Positions 6,288-14,175 of a DNA stretch of 32,309 bases are shown here, one piece after another. The position numbers and the translations under genes are program-made. The notes beneath the pieces are model-generated. The model worked only from the letters and a program-made list of their open reading frames with translations. It had not been told where the DNA came from and did no database searches. The DNA comes from Candidatus Gastranaerophilales bacterium (GTDB lineage: Bacteria; Cyanobacteriota; Vampirovibrionia; Gastranaerophilales; Gastranaerophilaceae). How positions within the stretch are numbered: position 1 is the first letter of the stretch; every line of letters begins with the position of its first letter. Location: NCBI GenBank assembly GCA_944323495.1, contig CALUSZ010000150.1, positions 1-32,309 of the forward strand, given 5' to 3'.

Positions 6288-7343
6288 ATGAAGAAAATAT
6301 TGTTGTTTTTAGGCATGTTTGTATCAATATTGGCTGCGGGAGCAGAAGAAAATGTTTTGCAGACAATTGAAATAGTTCCGGTTAAGGATACTTATAATAT
6401 TGTTTTAGTATCAGATAGAGCTGTTGATGTAAAAAAGAGTGTAAAAGCTCCAAATCAAATTACTTTGGATTTAAAAGATATAAGAGCTTCTAAAACCTTA
6501 AATACAGTCTACAACAATGTTTCAAATGTTGATACGGTAATGGTTGAACCAGCAGGAAACGGTATCAGTATTTTCTTCCAGGCAGAAAATGCACAGGGCG
6601 CAAGTGTTTCATTTGATTCTTTAGCACCTGCGGTGCCTGCTAAATCAGAACAGAAAGTTCATTTGAGCAACCCTGTTGAAAGCTATGCACCTATATACAA
6701 AGAAGATATGGAACAGGCAAAAACATCAAGCTTATTTAACAGACTTAAAAACTCTTCTGCCGTAGAGGGTATAAGAGAAAATGTTGATGAAGATACAGTA
6801 TCAGATACTGCTAATAAAGCATTTTCTTTCGGGCTTGTCGGCCTCCTTGTATTTGCAGTAATCCGTTTATTCAAACGCAAAGAACCTGATATGAAGATTG
6901 GTTTAAGCCAGGGTTTGAATGAACGTGAAATCGAAATGTATAGAGGAAATCAGCCAATCGGAAGTTCTTATGTAAATGTTGAAAAACCGTTTACTACTGT
7001 GAATTACGGGCTTAACGCATATCAAAGAGAAAACAGAAATCCTTATGAATCAGAAGCTCCTATTCACAATCCGAGATTAAGAAATTATGTAAACCCTGCA
7101 TATAATCAGAATGTTCAAACAATGAGCCAGCCGATGCCGGAAAGACCAATGAGCCAAACAGCAGTCCAGCAGCAGGTAAGAAAAAATACAACTCCTGTAA
7201 ATACGGCTCCTGTAAATCAGTCAAATCCGAATATTGATAATTTGAAATTCTTAGAATCAATGACTGCTATTTATGAAAAAAGCGGACGTCATGACTTGGC
7301 TCAAGGCCTTAAAGCAAGTTTGAGTAAGAATAATATTAAATAA
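6288..7343 (+). CDS. Exported AMIN-like-domain protein with one transmembrane helix, function unknown
   Basis: A signal peptide (1-19, ending before EENVL) leads into a beta-rich domain of about 90 residues (22-112). That domain resembles AMIN domains, which localise proteins to peptidoglycan or the septal envelope. A second hydrophobic helix lies at 178-194 and ends in RLFKRK. A long Asn/Pro/Gln/Met-rich disordered tail follows, then a short helical end (about 325-351). By the positive-inside rule the domain is periplasmic and the tail cytoplasmic if the first helix is cleaved. The stop overlaps the next ATG (TAATG), so it is coupled to DUF4127. The AMIN assignment is by pattern, not alignment; the gene may be lineage-specific. 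Confidence 0.65.
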   Translation: MKKILLFLGMFVSILAAGAEENVLQTIEIVPVKDTYNIVLVSDRAVDVKKSVKAPNQITLDLKDIRASKTLNTVYNNVSNVDTVMVEPAGNGISIFFQAENAQGASVSFDSLAPAVPAKSEQKVHLSNPVESYAPIYKEDMEQAKTSSLFNRLKNSSAVEGIRENVDEDTVSDTANKAFSFGLVGLLVFAVIRLFKRKEPDMKIGLSQGLNEREIEMYRGNQPIGSSYVNVEKPFTTVNYGLNAYQRENRNPYESEAPIHNPRLRNYVNPAYNQNVQTMSQPMPERPMSQTAVQQQVRKNTTPVNTAPVNQSNPNIDNLKFLESMTAIYEKSGRHDLAQGLKASLSKNNIK

Positions 7344-8653
7344 TGAAAATCGCTTTTTTACCTATTGATAACCGTCCGGTTTGCTATAGTTTAGCAAAGA
7401 ATATTACAGAGATTGATTCTGATATAGAGCTTTTTATTCCTCCAAGAGAATTTTTAGGAAGTCTTATCAAAAATGCTGATATTGAAAGCCTGTTTTTGTG
7501 GCTTGAAGGTTTGCCGGAAGTTGATGCAATGATTTTGTCTCTGGATACTATAACTTACGGCGGGCTTATTCCTTCAAGAAGGGGGACGGAGAGTTTTGAA
7601 GAGTTAAAAGGACGGATTGAAAGACTAAAACCGATTTTAAAAAACAAAAAAGTCTATGCGTTCTCTAGCATAATGCGGATTTCAAACAACAATTATAACG
7701 AAGAAGAAAAAGAATACTGGAAAGATTGGGGCAAAAAGATTTTTGAATACTCGTTCTCGGGAGGCAAAAACAAAAGCGATATTCCAGATGAGATAATCGA
7801 AGATTATTTGAGTACGAGAAAAAGGAATTTTGAGATTAATAAACTCTATCTTGAATGGCAAAAGGAAGGAGTTTTTGATACTTTAATTTTTTCAAAAGAT
7901 GATTGCGCCGAGCAGGGGTTTAATGTTGAAGAAGCAAAAGAGTTAGAACGCCTTGGCGGAAAAACAAAAACCGGCGCTGATGAGATTCCGCTATCTCTTC
8001 TTTCGCGTTCGATAGCTAAAGAAATCAAGATTTACCCAGAGTTTACAGAACCTGAGTATAAAAATTGTATCTCAAATTATGAAGATGTTTCGATTGAAAA
8101 ATCCGTACTCGGACAAATTGAACTCGGCGGGTTTAAGCTTGCTGAATCTAAAGAGGACGCAGATATTATTCTTATAGTCAATAATTTTATAGAAAAACAG
8201 GGCGAACTTGTGATGGGGTGGGAAACTGAACCTTTTTCCAAAACATTTACCGTGCCTCACAAACCTTATTGTATAGCAGATGTACGGTTTGCAAACGGAG
8301 CTGACAATAATTTTGTAAATCAGCTTTTAGACAAAATTGATTTGAATAATTTCTACGGCTATGCCGGCTGGAATACGAGTGCGAATACTTTAGGGAGCTT
8401 GCTTGCAGGAGTAAAGATAAAATGGAGGGCAAAAGAATATAATGAAAAAGCTTTTAGAAAACTCCAAACCATAAGATTTCTTGACGATTGGGCATATCAG
8501 GCAAATGTAAGAGGGCAAATAGAGAGACCTTGCGATATAAAAACATTAATGCTGCCTTATGAAGAGAATCTTGCTAAAATTTTTGATTACTCAAAGCCAA
8601 TAAAATATATTTACCCCTGGAATCGAAAATTTGAGATAGAAATCGATTTATGA
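7343..8653 (+). CDS. DUF4127 family protein
   Basis: This 436-residue soluble protein begins MKIAFLPIDNRPVCY, the hallmark N-terminus of the DUF4127 family (DxRP motif). Further family-like blocks are LSLDTITYGGLIPSRR (about 66-81), MRISNNN (about 110-116) and a late GYAGWNTSANTLG (about 340-352). No signal peptide or membrane segment is visible. The family has no assigned biochemical role; conserved Asp, Arg, Asn and Trp residues suggest an enzyme or a ligand binder. It sits between an AMIN-type envelope protein (1-base overlap) and a U32 RNA-modification-type enzyme (12-base gap). Confidence 0.85.
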   Translation: MKIAFLPIDNRPVCYSLAKNITEIDSDIELFIPPREFLGSLIKNADIESLFLWLEGLPEVDAMILSLDTITYGGLIPSRRGTESFEELKGRIERLKPILKNKKVYAFSSIMRISNNNYNEEEKEYWKDWGKKIFEYSFSGGKNKSDIPDEIIEDYLSTRKRNFEINKLYLEWQKEGVFDTLIFSKDDCAEQGFNVEEAKELERLGGKTKTGADEIPLSLLSRSIAKEIKIYPEFTEPEYKNCISNYEDVSIEKSVLGQIELGGFKLAESKEDADIILIVNNFIEKQGELVMGWETEPFSKTFTVPHKPYCIADVRFANGADNNFVNQLLDKIDLNNFYGYAGWNTSANTLGSLLAGVKIKWRAKEYNEKAFRKLQTIRFLDDWAYQANVRGQIERPCDIKTLMLPYEENLAKIFDYSKPIKYIYPWNRKFEIEIDL

Positions 8654-8665
8654 TAATATCAAGTT

Positions 8666-9895
8666 ATGAATAAACCAGAATTATTGATGCCGGCAGGCAA
8701 TATTGAAAAACTCAAATATGCGATTAAGTATGGTGCAGATGCCGTGTATTTAGGTGTTGTGGATTTTAGCCTGAGGGCAATGAGAAAAGGTGAGTTAATT
8801 ACTCTGGATAATCTGAAGTATGCAATTGATACCGCAAGAGAAATGGGCGCAAAGTCTTATCTCACCTTAAATATTTACCCCTTCAACAGTGATATAAAAC
8901 TTTTAGAAAGTTCAATGGATAAAATAGCCGAATCAAGACCGGACGCTTTGATTATTAGTGATGTCGGGATTATGAGGCTTGCTAAAAAATATATGCCGGA
9001 TACTGATATCCACGTAAGCACGCAGGCTAATATTCTAAATTATGAAGCAGTGAGATTCTGGCAGGATATTGGAGCTACAAGAGCGATTTTAGCGCGTGAA
9101 CTCCCAATAAAAGATGTTGCTGAAATCAAGCAAAAAGTACCGGATATGGAACTTGAATGCTTTATTCACGGAGCACAATGCGTTTCTTTTTCGGGAAGAT
9201 GTCTGCTTAGCGATTATATGACAAACGGAGAGAGAAAAGCTAATTCCGGCAACTGTTCACAGCCTTGCAGATGGAGCTACAAGCTTGTTGAAGAAACCCG
9301 TCCGGGGCAATACTATGAAATCGAAGAAAACGAAAAGGGTACGCATATTTTGAGCACAAAAGACCTTTGTCTTGTACGCCACTTAAGAGAAATGATAGAG
9401 GCCGGAATTGATTCATTCAAGGTTGAAGGAAGAACAAAGAGCCTTTATTATGTATCAGCAACAGCTAAGGCTTATAGAGAAGCAATTGATGCTGTATTAA
9501 AAAATCCTGAAGCGGATATGGAACCATATTATCAGGAACTTCTAAAAGTCGGAAACCGCGGTTATACAACGGGGTTTTATCTAGGAGAAGGTTATCCTAA
9601 AGACGGATACAGCTATGATATTTCTAAAGGGCTTGCAGGAGCGGATTTCTTATGCGAAATTCACGACTTTGACGGAGAATATTACAAAATCAAAACCAAG
9701 AATAAGTTTAATAAAAATGAAGATATAGAAATAATTTCGCCTTCTGAAAAATTTGTAACTCAGGTTACGGAGATAAAAAATTCAAAAGGCGAAGAGCTGG
9801 AACTTGCAAATACAAATGATGAGCTTTTCGTAAAATTTACAAAAGCTCCTGAAGAATATAAATATGCACTAGCTAGAACGGTAGGGATTAAATAA
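8666..9895 (+). CDS. Peptidase U32 family protein, TrhP/RlhA-like RNA hydroxylation factor
   Basis: This 409-residue protein has the U32 TIM-barrel-like N-terminus (ELLMPAGNIEKLKYAIKYGA) and the family cysteine cluster: C172 (HGAQC), C179 (SGRC), C197 and C201 (GNCSQPCRW). Known biology: despite the peptidase name, characterised U32 proteins such as TrhP (YegQ/YrrO), RlhA and UbiU/V are Fe-S proteins that support prephenate-dependent tRNA or rRNA hydroxylation or quinone hydroxylation. Length and the single-subunit context favour TrhP (5-hydroxyuridine in tRNA wobble position), but paralogues cannot be told apart by eye. No SD precedes ATG 8666; a GATAAT box (8652-8657) lies 8 bases before it, so a leaderless internal transcript is possible. 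Confidence 0.85.
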   Translation: MNKPELLMPAGNIEKLKYAIKYGADAVYLGVVDFSLRAMRKGELITLDNLKYAIDTAREMGAKSYLTLNIYPFNSDIKLLESSMDKIAESRPDALIISDVGIMRLAKKYMPDTDIHVSTQANILNYEAVRFWQDIGATRAILARELPIKDVAEIKQKVPDMELECFIHGAQCVSFSGRCLLSDYMTNGERKANSGNCSQPCRWSYKLVEETRPGQYYEIEENEKGTHILSTKDLCLVRHLREMIEAGIDSFKVEGRTKSLYYVSATAKAYREAIDAVLKNPEADMEPYYQELLKVGNRGYTTGFYLGEGYPKDGYSYDISKGLAGADFLCEIHDFDGEYYKIKTKNKFNKNEDIEIISPSEKFVTQVTEIKNSKGEELELANTNDELFVKFTKAPEEYKYALARTVGIK

Positions 9896-10371
9896 TGTTC
9901 ATGAAACCTGATTACAATTTGAGAAGTATTTATGAGATTGATTTTACAGAGCTTAAATCACAAGGAATAAAATGCGTAATGTTTGATTTAGACAGTACCG
10001 TAATGGTCTCAAAGTCAGCAGATTTCCTTCCGGAAACAGTTGAGTGGTTCAATACATTCTTAAAAGACTTTGAAGTTGCAATAATTTCTAATAACAAAAA
10101 TGAAGAATATATAGAAAATGCTTCAAAGCTTGCCCCCTGCCGCGTAATAGGCCGTGCAAACAAGCCAAACCCTCGAATTATGAGAGAATATCTTGATTCT
10201 GTCGGCATAGAGCCGGCATGCGCGGTCATGGTTGGTGATAGACCGCTCACGGATATTCTTGCAGGAAAACTCTTAGGCTGCAAAACAATACTTGTCGGCT
10301 CAATCAACCCGAAAGAAAACCTTCCGACCAAATTTGTACGCGCACTTGAGCGCAGTACAATAAGGGGGTAA
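9895..10371 (+). CDS. YqeG-family HAD-IIIA phosphatase
   Basis: This 158-residue HAD hydrolase shows motif I D31-L-D33-S-T, motif II as SNN (about 64-66), the KPNP lysine (about 89) and motif IV GDRPLTDILAG. The opening KPDYNLRSIYEID is typical of YqeG. The usual family length is about 160-180. The physiological substrate is not firmly known; relatives dephosphorylate phosphatidylglycerophosphate in plants and cyanobacteria, so a lipid-phosphate role is possible. The start overlaps the U32 stop by one base (TAATG); an in-frame ATG at 9901 is an alternative. It is the last gene of the 6288-10371 unit. No clear terminator follows. Confidence 0.85.
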   Translation: MFMKPDYNLRSIYEIDFTELKSQGIKCVMFDLDSTVMVSKSADFLPETVEWFNTFLKDFEVAIISNNKNEEYIENASKLAPCRVIGRANKPNPRIMREYLDSVGIEPACAVMVGDRPLTDILAGKLLGCKTILVGSINPKENLPTKFVRALERSTIRG

Positions 10372-10413
10372 ATTTGTTTTGTAAATTTTTCTAACAATCG
10401 TATATACTCTGTC

Positions 10414-10442
10414 TTGTTATACTTCACATATATCATTATAAT
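10414..10442 (+). promoter_or_regulatory. Strong sigma-70 promoter for the 623-aa membrane protein gene
   Basis: TTGTTA (10414-10419), a 17-base spacer and a perfect TATAAT (10437-10442) lie about 40 bases upstream of the TTG start. Confidence 0.7.
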
Positions 10443-10459
10443 AGTGTACAGGTTACACT
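10443..10459. promoter_or_regulatory. Dyad at the transcription start: AGTGTA-N5-TACACT
   Basis: Exact 6-bp arms with a CAGGT centre directly follow the -10 box and would cover the predicted transcription start. This is a plausible repressor site, though short enough to arise by chance. Confidence 0.3.
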
Positions 10460-10481
10460 TTAGTCGGGTAGGGATATAATA

Positions 10482-12353
10482 TTGAAAATTACAGGAATCA
10501 ACAGCTATATTGGCTCTCAAAAAAAACAACAACAAGTAAAAAAGAATCAAAATCCTGGATTTAAATCATCTATGATTATGCCTGTCTTGGGCGGAACCGG
10601 AACTATTATGCAGTGGATAGAAAAACAGGGATATCTTATTTCATTCCTCATTCAAGATGGTTTAGGTATGACTCTCCCAAGAGTGTTAACCGGTTTTAAC
10701 AGAGATAAAGAAATTACCGGTACATACAATGTTCAAGAGGGGTTAGAGGTTTTAGGCCGAGAAGCTATGACCGGACCGTATATTATTGGTGTTGCGCCGG
10801 CAGTACTCGCTGTAACAGGATTATTCTGCCGTACAACAAATACAAACACAAGACTTATCAAGCGCCTTAGCGAAAGTTTCAAAAAAATGGTTAATGACCC
10901 TAAATTTGACAAAGCAGTAATGAAAGATGCTGATAAGTTTAAACAGGAATTCTATAAATATCATGTAAGTTCAATTTATAAAGAATCTGTTCCCGGCGAT
11001 AAAAACCCGGAAGAAACAGTCAATTATATTCTGGAAGAAATGAAACTTGTAGAACCGCATCACAAGAAAAAAATCAAAGATGCTGCTCTTGGCCGCATTC
11101 AGGCAAGAATAAACAGCAAGATGGTAGAAACCACTCCGGAATTATATAAAGTAAATACTCTTATGGTTGGTGATGAGAAAACAAAATTAGCCTTTAATTC
11201 AGGCGAAGTTATAACTGCAATAAGAGATTACGGTAAAGACGCAATTGACAGAAATAAACAAAGAGAGAGTATTGATGAAAAAGCTATTGATAATATGAAA
11301 AACAGCTTTGCAACAAAAAGATTTCTTACTAATATTGCTAATGTTGTTTTGACACTTGGTGGTCTAGCTTTAATTCCAAAACTTTATGTTAGAGGGGATG
11401 TAGCCCCGGGTGCTAAACTTCATGCACAGAAAAATGCACAAACCGCCCATAAAGATAACTATAATGACGGAAATACATCTCCAGCATTTAAAGCTAAGGG
11501 GATTAACAATGACGGGCCTTTAACCCGCATGGGAAGATTTTTATTAAAACATACACCCGAAAAAGTTCAAGCTCTTCTTGAATACACTGGATATAATTTC
11601 TCAAAAACAACGTTTGCTCTTTTAGCAACATTTGGTTTACTTGGTCCAAGAGGCCTAAAGGCCTGGGAAAGAGCACAGGTTGATGAAAACGGCAAAAAAG
11701 ATATGACAGAGTTGAATGAAATCTTGTTAAGAGACACTGTTTCATCATTATCTGTTGTATTTGCAGTTCCTATGATGACAAAGGCAATTGTTCGTTCTTA
11801 TGAAAATAAAATGGGTTTTGTTCTTACAAACCGTGCTTCGGACGGTAAGAGCTGGTATAAAAAATTAGGAGATATTCTCTGGCCGTATAGCAATTTAGAA
11901 GTCTTATCTGTCGCAGATTTAGATGCTATTTATTCAAATATTGATTCTAAATCAAAACTGCTTAATTTTTCAAAATTTGTTAACGAAAAGGGCGGCGATT
12001 TACAAAAGATTATTGCTAAATCCGAAAATGCATCATTAATGTTTAATGATAAAACTTTTACGCTTGATTCTATCAAACACCTCTCTAAAAACGAAAAGAA
12101 CAAAAAAATATTAGAATTATTTGAAAAATTTGATGGATCAAATGAGATTATCGCAAAAGTTATGAAAGGTACCGGAGATATTAAAAACAATAATATAGCC
12201 AAAATGGCAAGGGGACTTAATTCTCTGCCCGGATTTTTATCAACAGTCGTACTTTCACCGGTATTACTAGGCGTATTAATACCAAAACTTACTTATTATA
12301 ACACCAGAAAAGCATACGAAAAGAAACATCAACAGAAAGTGGCAGCGAATTAA
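10482..12353 (+). CDS. Large membrane protein of unknown function with x-F-K-x motif N-terminus
   Basis: I do not recognise this 623-residue protein. It starts at TTG 10482, supported by AGGGA 7 bases upstream and a strong promoter. The N-terminus is polar and Gln/Lys-rich and contains NPGFKSS (24-30); a similar SPAFKAKG recurs at 333-340. Hydrophobic segments lie near 98-116, 283-303, 374-390, 415-435 and 585-606. They are separated by long charged helical stretches (about 120-280 and 450-580), so it is a multi-pass protein with large soluble parts. Its 3' end overlaps a convergent 100-aa gene by 4 bases. The FK motif is shared with that neighbour, suggesting a lineage-specific protein class. 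Confidence 0.65.
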   Translation: MKITGINSYIGSQKKQQQVKKNQNPGFKSSMIMPVLGGTGTIMQWIEKQGYLISFLIQDGLGMTLPRVLTGFNRDKEITGTYNVQEGLEVLGREAMTGPYIIGVAPAVLAVTGLFCRTTNTNTRLIKRLSESFKKMVNDPKFDKAVMKDADKFKQEFYKYHVSSIYKESVPGDKNPEETVNYILEEMKLVEPHHKKKIKDAALGRIQARINSKMVETTPELYKVNTLMVGDEKTKLAFNSGEVITAIRDYGKDAIDRNKQRESIDEKAIDNMKNSFATKRFLTNIANVVLTLGGLALIPKLYVRGDVAPGAKLHAQKNAQTAHKDNYNDGNTSPAFKAKGINNDGPLTRMGRFLLKHTPEKVQALLEYTGYNFSKTTFALLATFGLLGPRGLKAWERAQVDENGKKDMTELNEILLRDTVSSLSVVFAVPMMTKAIVRSYENKMGFVLTNRASDGKSWYKKLGDILWPYSNLEVLSVADLDAIYSNIDSKSKLLNFSKFVNEKGGDLQKIIAKSENASLMFNDKTFTLDSIKHLSKNEKNKKILELFEKFDGSNEIIAKVMKGTGDIKNNNIAKMARGLNSLPGFLSTVVLSPVLLGVLIPKLTYYNTRKAYEKKHQQKVAAN

Positions 12354-12652
12354 CGCCCTTTATCTTCGTCAGGATCGTATGGTCTTGTTTCGTTATTAGC
12401 TTCAGCAGCTGCTTTTCCGGCAAAAATTCCTGCTGCAATACCTGCAATAGGCCCAAATGCTGCTGCTGCAACGATACCAAATACAGTACCGCAGATACCG
12501 CCAGCAACATAATCACCAAATTTTAGACCTTTAAACGCAATGACCTCCGGCTGTGAGGCAGGAATCTCGTTATGTTTTACAGCCGGCTTAGAATCCTGCT
12601 TATGCAAACTTCTCCTTTGCACAGATGCAAGGCTTACAGAACTCACTCTCAT
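12350..12652 (-). CDS. Small glycine-zipper membrane protein with x-F-K-G motif
   Basis: This is a 100-residue protein. The start at ATG 12652 was chosen because GAGGTG lies 6 bases upstream and a consensus promoter precedes it; a longer reading from 12715 would begin inside that promoter. The N-terminal 48 residues are polar and include VIAFKGLKFG (37-46). A Gly/Ala-rich hydrophobic stretch at 49-79 has small residues at 4-residue steps, a glycine-zipper pattern typical of membrane-inserting or oligomerising helices. The tail is acidic (YDPDEDKGR). It has no recognisable family. The stop overlaps that of the 623-aa gene by 4 bases, giving complementary mRNA 3' ends. Confidence 0.65.
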   Translation of the reverse strand: MRVSSVSLASVQRRSLHKQDSKPAVKHNEIPASQPEVIAFKGLKFGDYVAGGICGTVFGIVAAAAFGPIAGIAAGIFAGKAAAEANNETRPYDPDEDKGR

Positions 12653-12686
12653 ATAACACACCTCTTTTAATAATAAACACAAATGC

Positions 12687-12715
12687 ATGATAAAAGAAGC
12701 ATATACTTTTGTCAA
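12687..12715 (-). promoter_or_regulatory. Strong promoter for the glycine-zipper gene
   Basis: On the minus strand, consensus TTGACA (12715-12710), a 17-base spacer and TATCAT (12692-12687) lie 35 bases upstream of ATG 12652. It is divergent from the cysS promoter. Confidence 0.7.
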
Positions 12716-12732
12716 TCCTACGTTTAAATTTA

Positions 12733-12761
12733 TAGACAGAGTTTCATGTTTGTTATAAAAT
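12733..12761 (+). promoter_or_regulatory. Candidate promoter of the cysS unit
   Basis: TAGACA (12733-12738), a 17-base spacer and TAAAAT (12756-12761) lie about 40 bases upstream of ATG 12802, followed by AT-rich leader and the AGAGGAG ribosome-binding site. No T-box-like leader fits in the 130-base gap. Confidence 0.55.
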
Positions 12762-12801
12762 TTTTTTTGCCGGCTATTATTATTAAAGAGGAGTGTTTTT
12801 T

Positions 12802-14175
12802 ATGAAGCTGCATAACTCATACACAAATCAAACAGAAGAATTTAAACCGATAGATGAAGGTAAAGTAAAAATGTACGTATGTGGGCCCACTGTATACGAT
12901 AATGCACACCTGGGTCATGCAAGATGCTATATTACCTGGGATGTTTTGTATAGATATCTTAAATTTAAAGGGTATGATGTTACATATTGCAGAAACGTTA
13001 CAGATGTTGATGATAAAATTCTAAAGAAGGCCGAAGCAGAAGGTAAAACTCCGGAAGAAGTTTCTACATACTGGTATAAAAAATTTAGCGAAAGCATGAA
13101 GGCATTAAATAACTTAAAGCCGGATATAGAACCTTTTGCAACTAAAACTTTAGGCGAGATGATATCTATTGTTAAAGATTTAATAAATAAGGGTTACGCC
13201 TATGAAGCAAACGGTGATGTTTATTTTAGGGTAAAAAAATTCCCGAAATACGGCTATCTTTCAAAGCAGCCTATTGACCAATTAGAAAGCGGTGCTAGAA
13301 TTGAAGTCGGAGAACAAAAAGAAGACCCGCTCGATTTTGCACTGTGGAAAAAGGATGAAAAATTCGGGTATAATTCACCATGGGGTGTAGGCCGTCCGGG
13401 ATGGCATATTGAATGTTCTGCTATGAGCAGAAAGTATTTAGGTAAAACAATTGATATTCACGCAGGCGGCGCTGATTTAATATTTCCTCACCATGAAAAC
13501 GAGATTGCACAATCAGAATGCGCTAACGGGTGCAAATTTGTTAATTACTGGCTTCATAACGGATTTGTGACTATTAATAAAGAAAAAATGTCTAAATCTT
13601 TAGGGAATTTTCTCACGATTGATGATTTATTGAAGAATTATGATGCTAATACCATAAGGTTCTTTATTCTAACCAACCATTACCGCATGCCGGTAGAATT
13701 TTCTGATGAAGCCCTGCAGGCGGCCGCAAACAAAGTAAAAAGAATGCTTAATGCAAAGCCTTCAAAGGTTGATGAGAACCTTGATATAAAAGCTTTTGAT
13801 GAGTACAAAGAATTTGTGGAAGCTATGGATGATGATTTGAATGCATCAAAGGCGCTTGCGGTTCTTTTTGATTTAACAGGTAAGGCCAATAAAGATGTTC
13901 CATATGCTTATACTCTTCTTTGCAAGCTTGCTGAAACATTAGGTTTTACGTTTGAAAAAGCCCAAATATCTGAAGAAGAGTTAAAAACCAAACTTGCAGA
14001 AATCAGTGCAGAGCTGGGAGAGGATTTCTCGTCAATGGATGAAATTATTGAAAGACGAAAATCTGCCAGAGCCGAAAAGAATTGGGAAATTGCAGATAAA
14101 ATAAGAATTGCACTTGATAAAGCAGGGATTATATTAAAAGACTCTAAGGAAGGTACGGTTTGGGAATTAAAATAA
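12802..14175 (+). CDS. cysS: Cysteinyl-tRNA synthetase
   Basis: This class I synthetase of 457 residues, the usual length, attaches Cys to tRNA-Cys in the cytoplasm. The HIGH motif is HLGH (36-39) and KMSKS is exact at 262-266. The zinc ligands that read out the Cys thiol are present: C27, C205, H230 and E234. ATG 12802 is preferred over the in-frame GTG at 12793, because AGAGGAG (12787-12793) includes that GTG's first base and lies 8 bases before the ATG. The last 16 bases overlap the SpoIID-like gene, so downstream translation is coupled. Confidence 0.97.
   Translation: MKLHNSYTNQTEEFKPIDEGKVKMYVCGPTVYDNAHLGHARCYITWDVLYRYLKFKGYDVTYCRNVTDVDDKILKKAEAEGKTPEEVSTYWYKKFSESMKALNNLKPDIEPFATKTLGEMISIVKDLINKGYAYEANGDVYFRVKKFPKYGYLSKQPIDQLESGARIEVGEQKEDPLDFALWKKDEKFGYNSPWGVGRPGWHIECSAMSRKYLGKTIDIHAGGADLIFPHHENEIAQSECANGCKFVNYWLHNGFVTINKEKMSKSLGNFLTIDDLLKNYDANTIRFFILTNHYRMPVEFSDEALQAAANKVKRMLNAKPSKVDENLDIKAFDEYKEFVEAMDDDLNASKALAVLFDLTGKANKDVPYAYTLLCKLAETLGFTFEKAQISEEELKTKLAEISAELGEDFSSMDEIIERRKSARAEKNWEIADKIRIALDKAGIILKDSKEGTVWELK

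Noticed and set aside
9930..10550. A 206-codon minus-strand frame antisense to the YqeG gene
   Set aside because: It is a mirror of real coding sequence across YqeG and a promoter region. The translated sequence has no domain, and the plus-strand genes have clear motifs.
12653..12715. N-terminal extension of the glycine-zipper protein to 121 residues
   Set aside because: The extension begins within the -35 box of its own consensus promoter, and the internal ATG has the proper SD.
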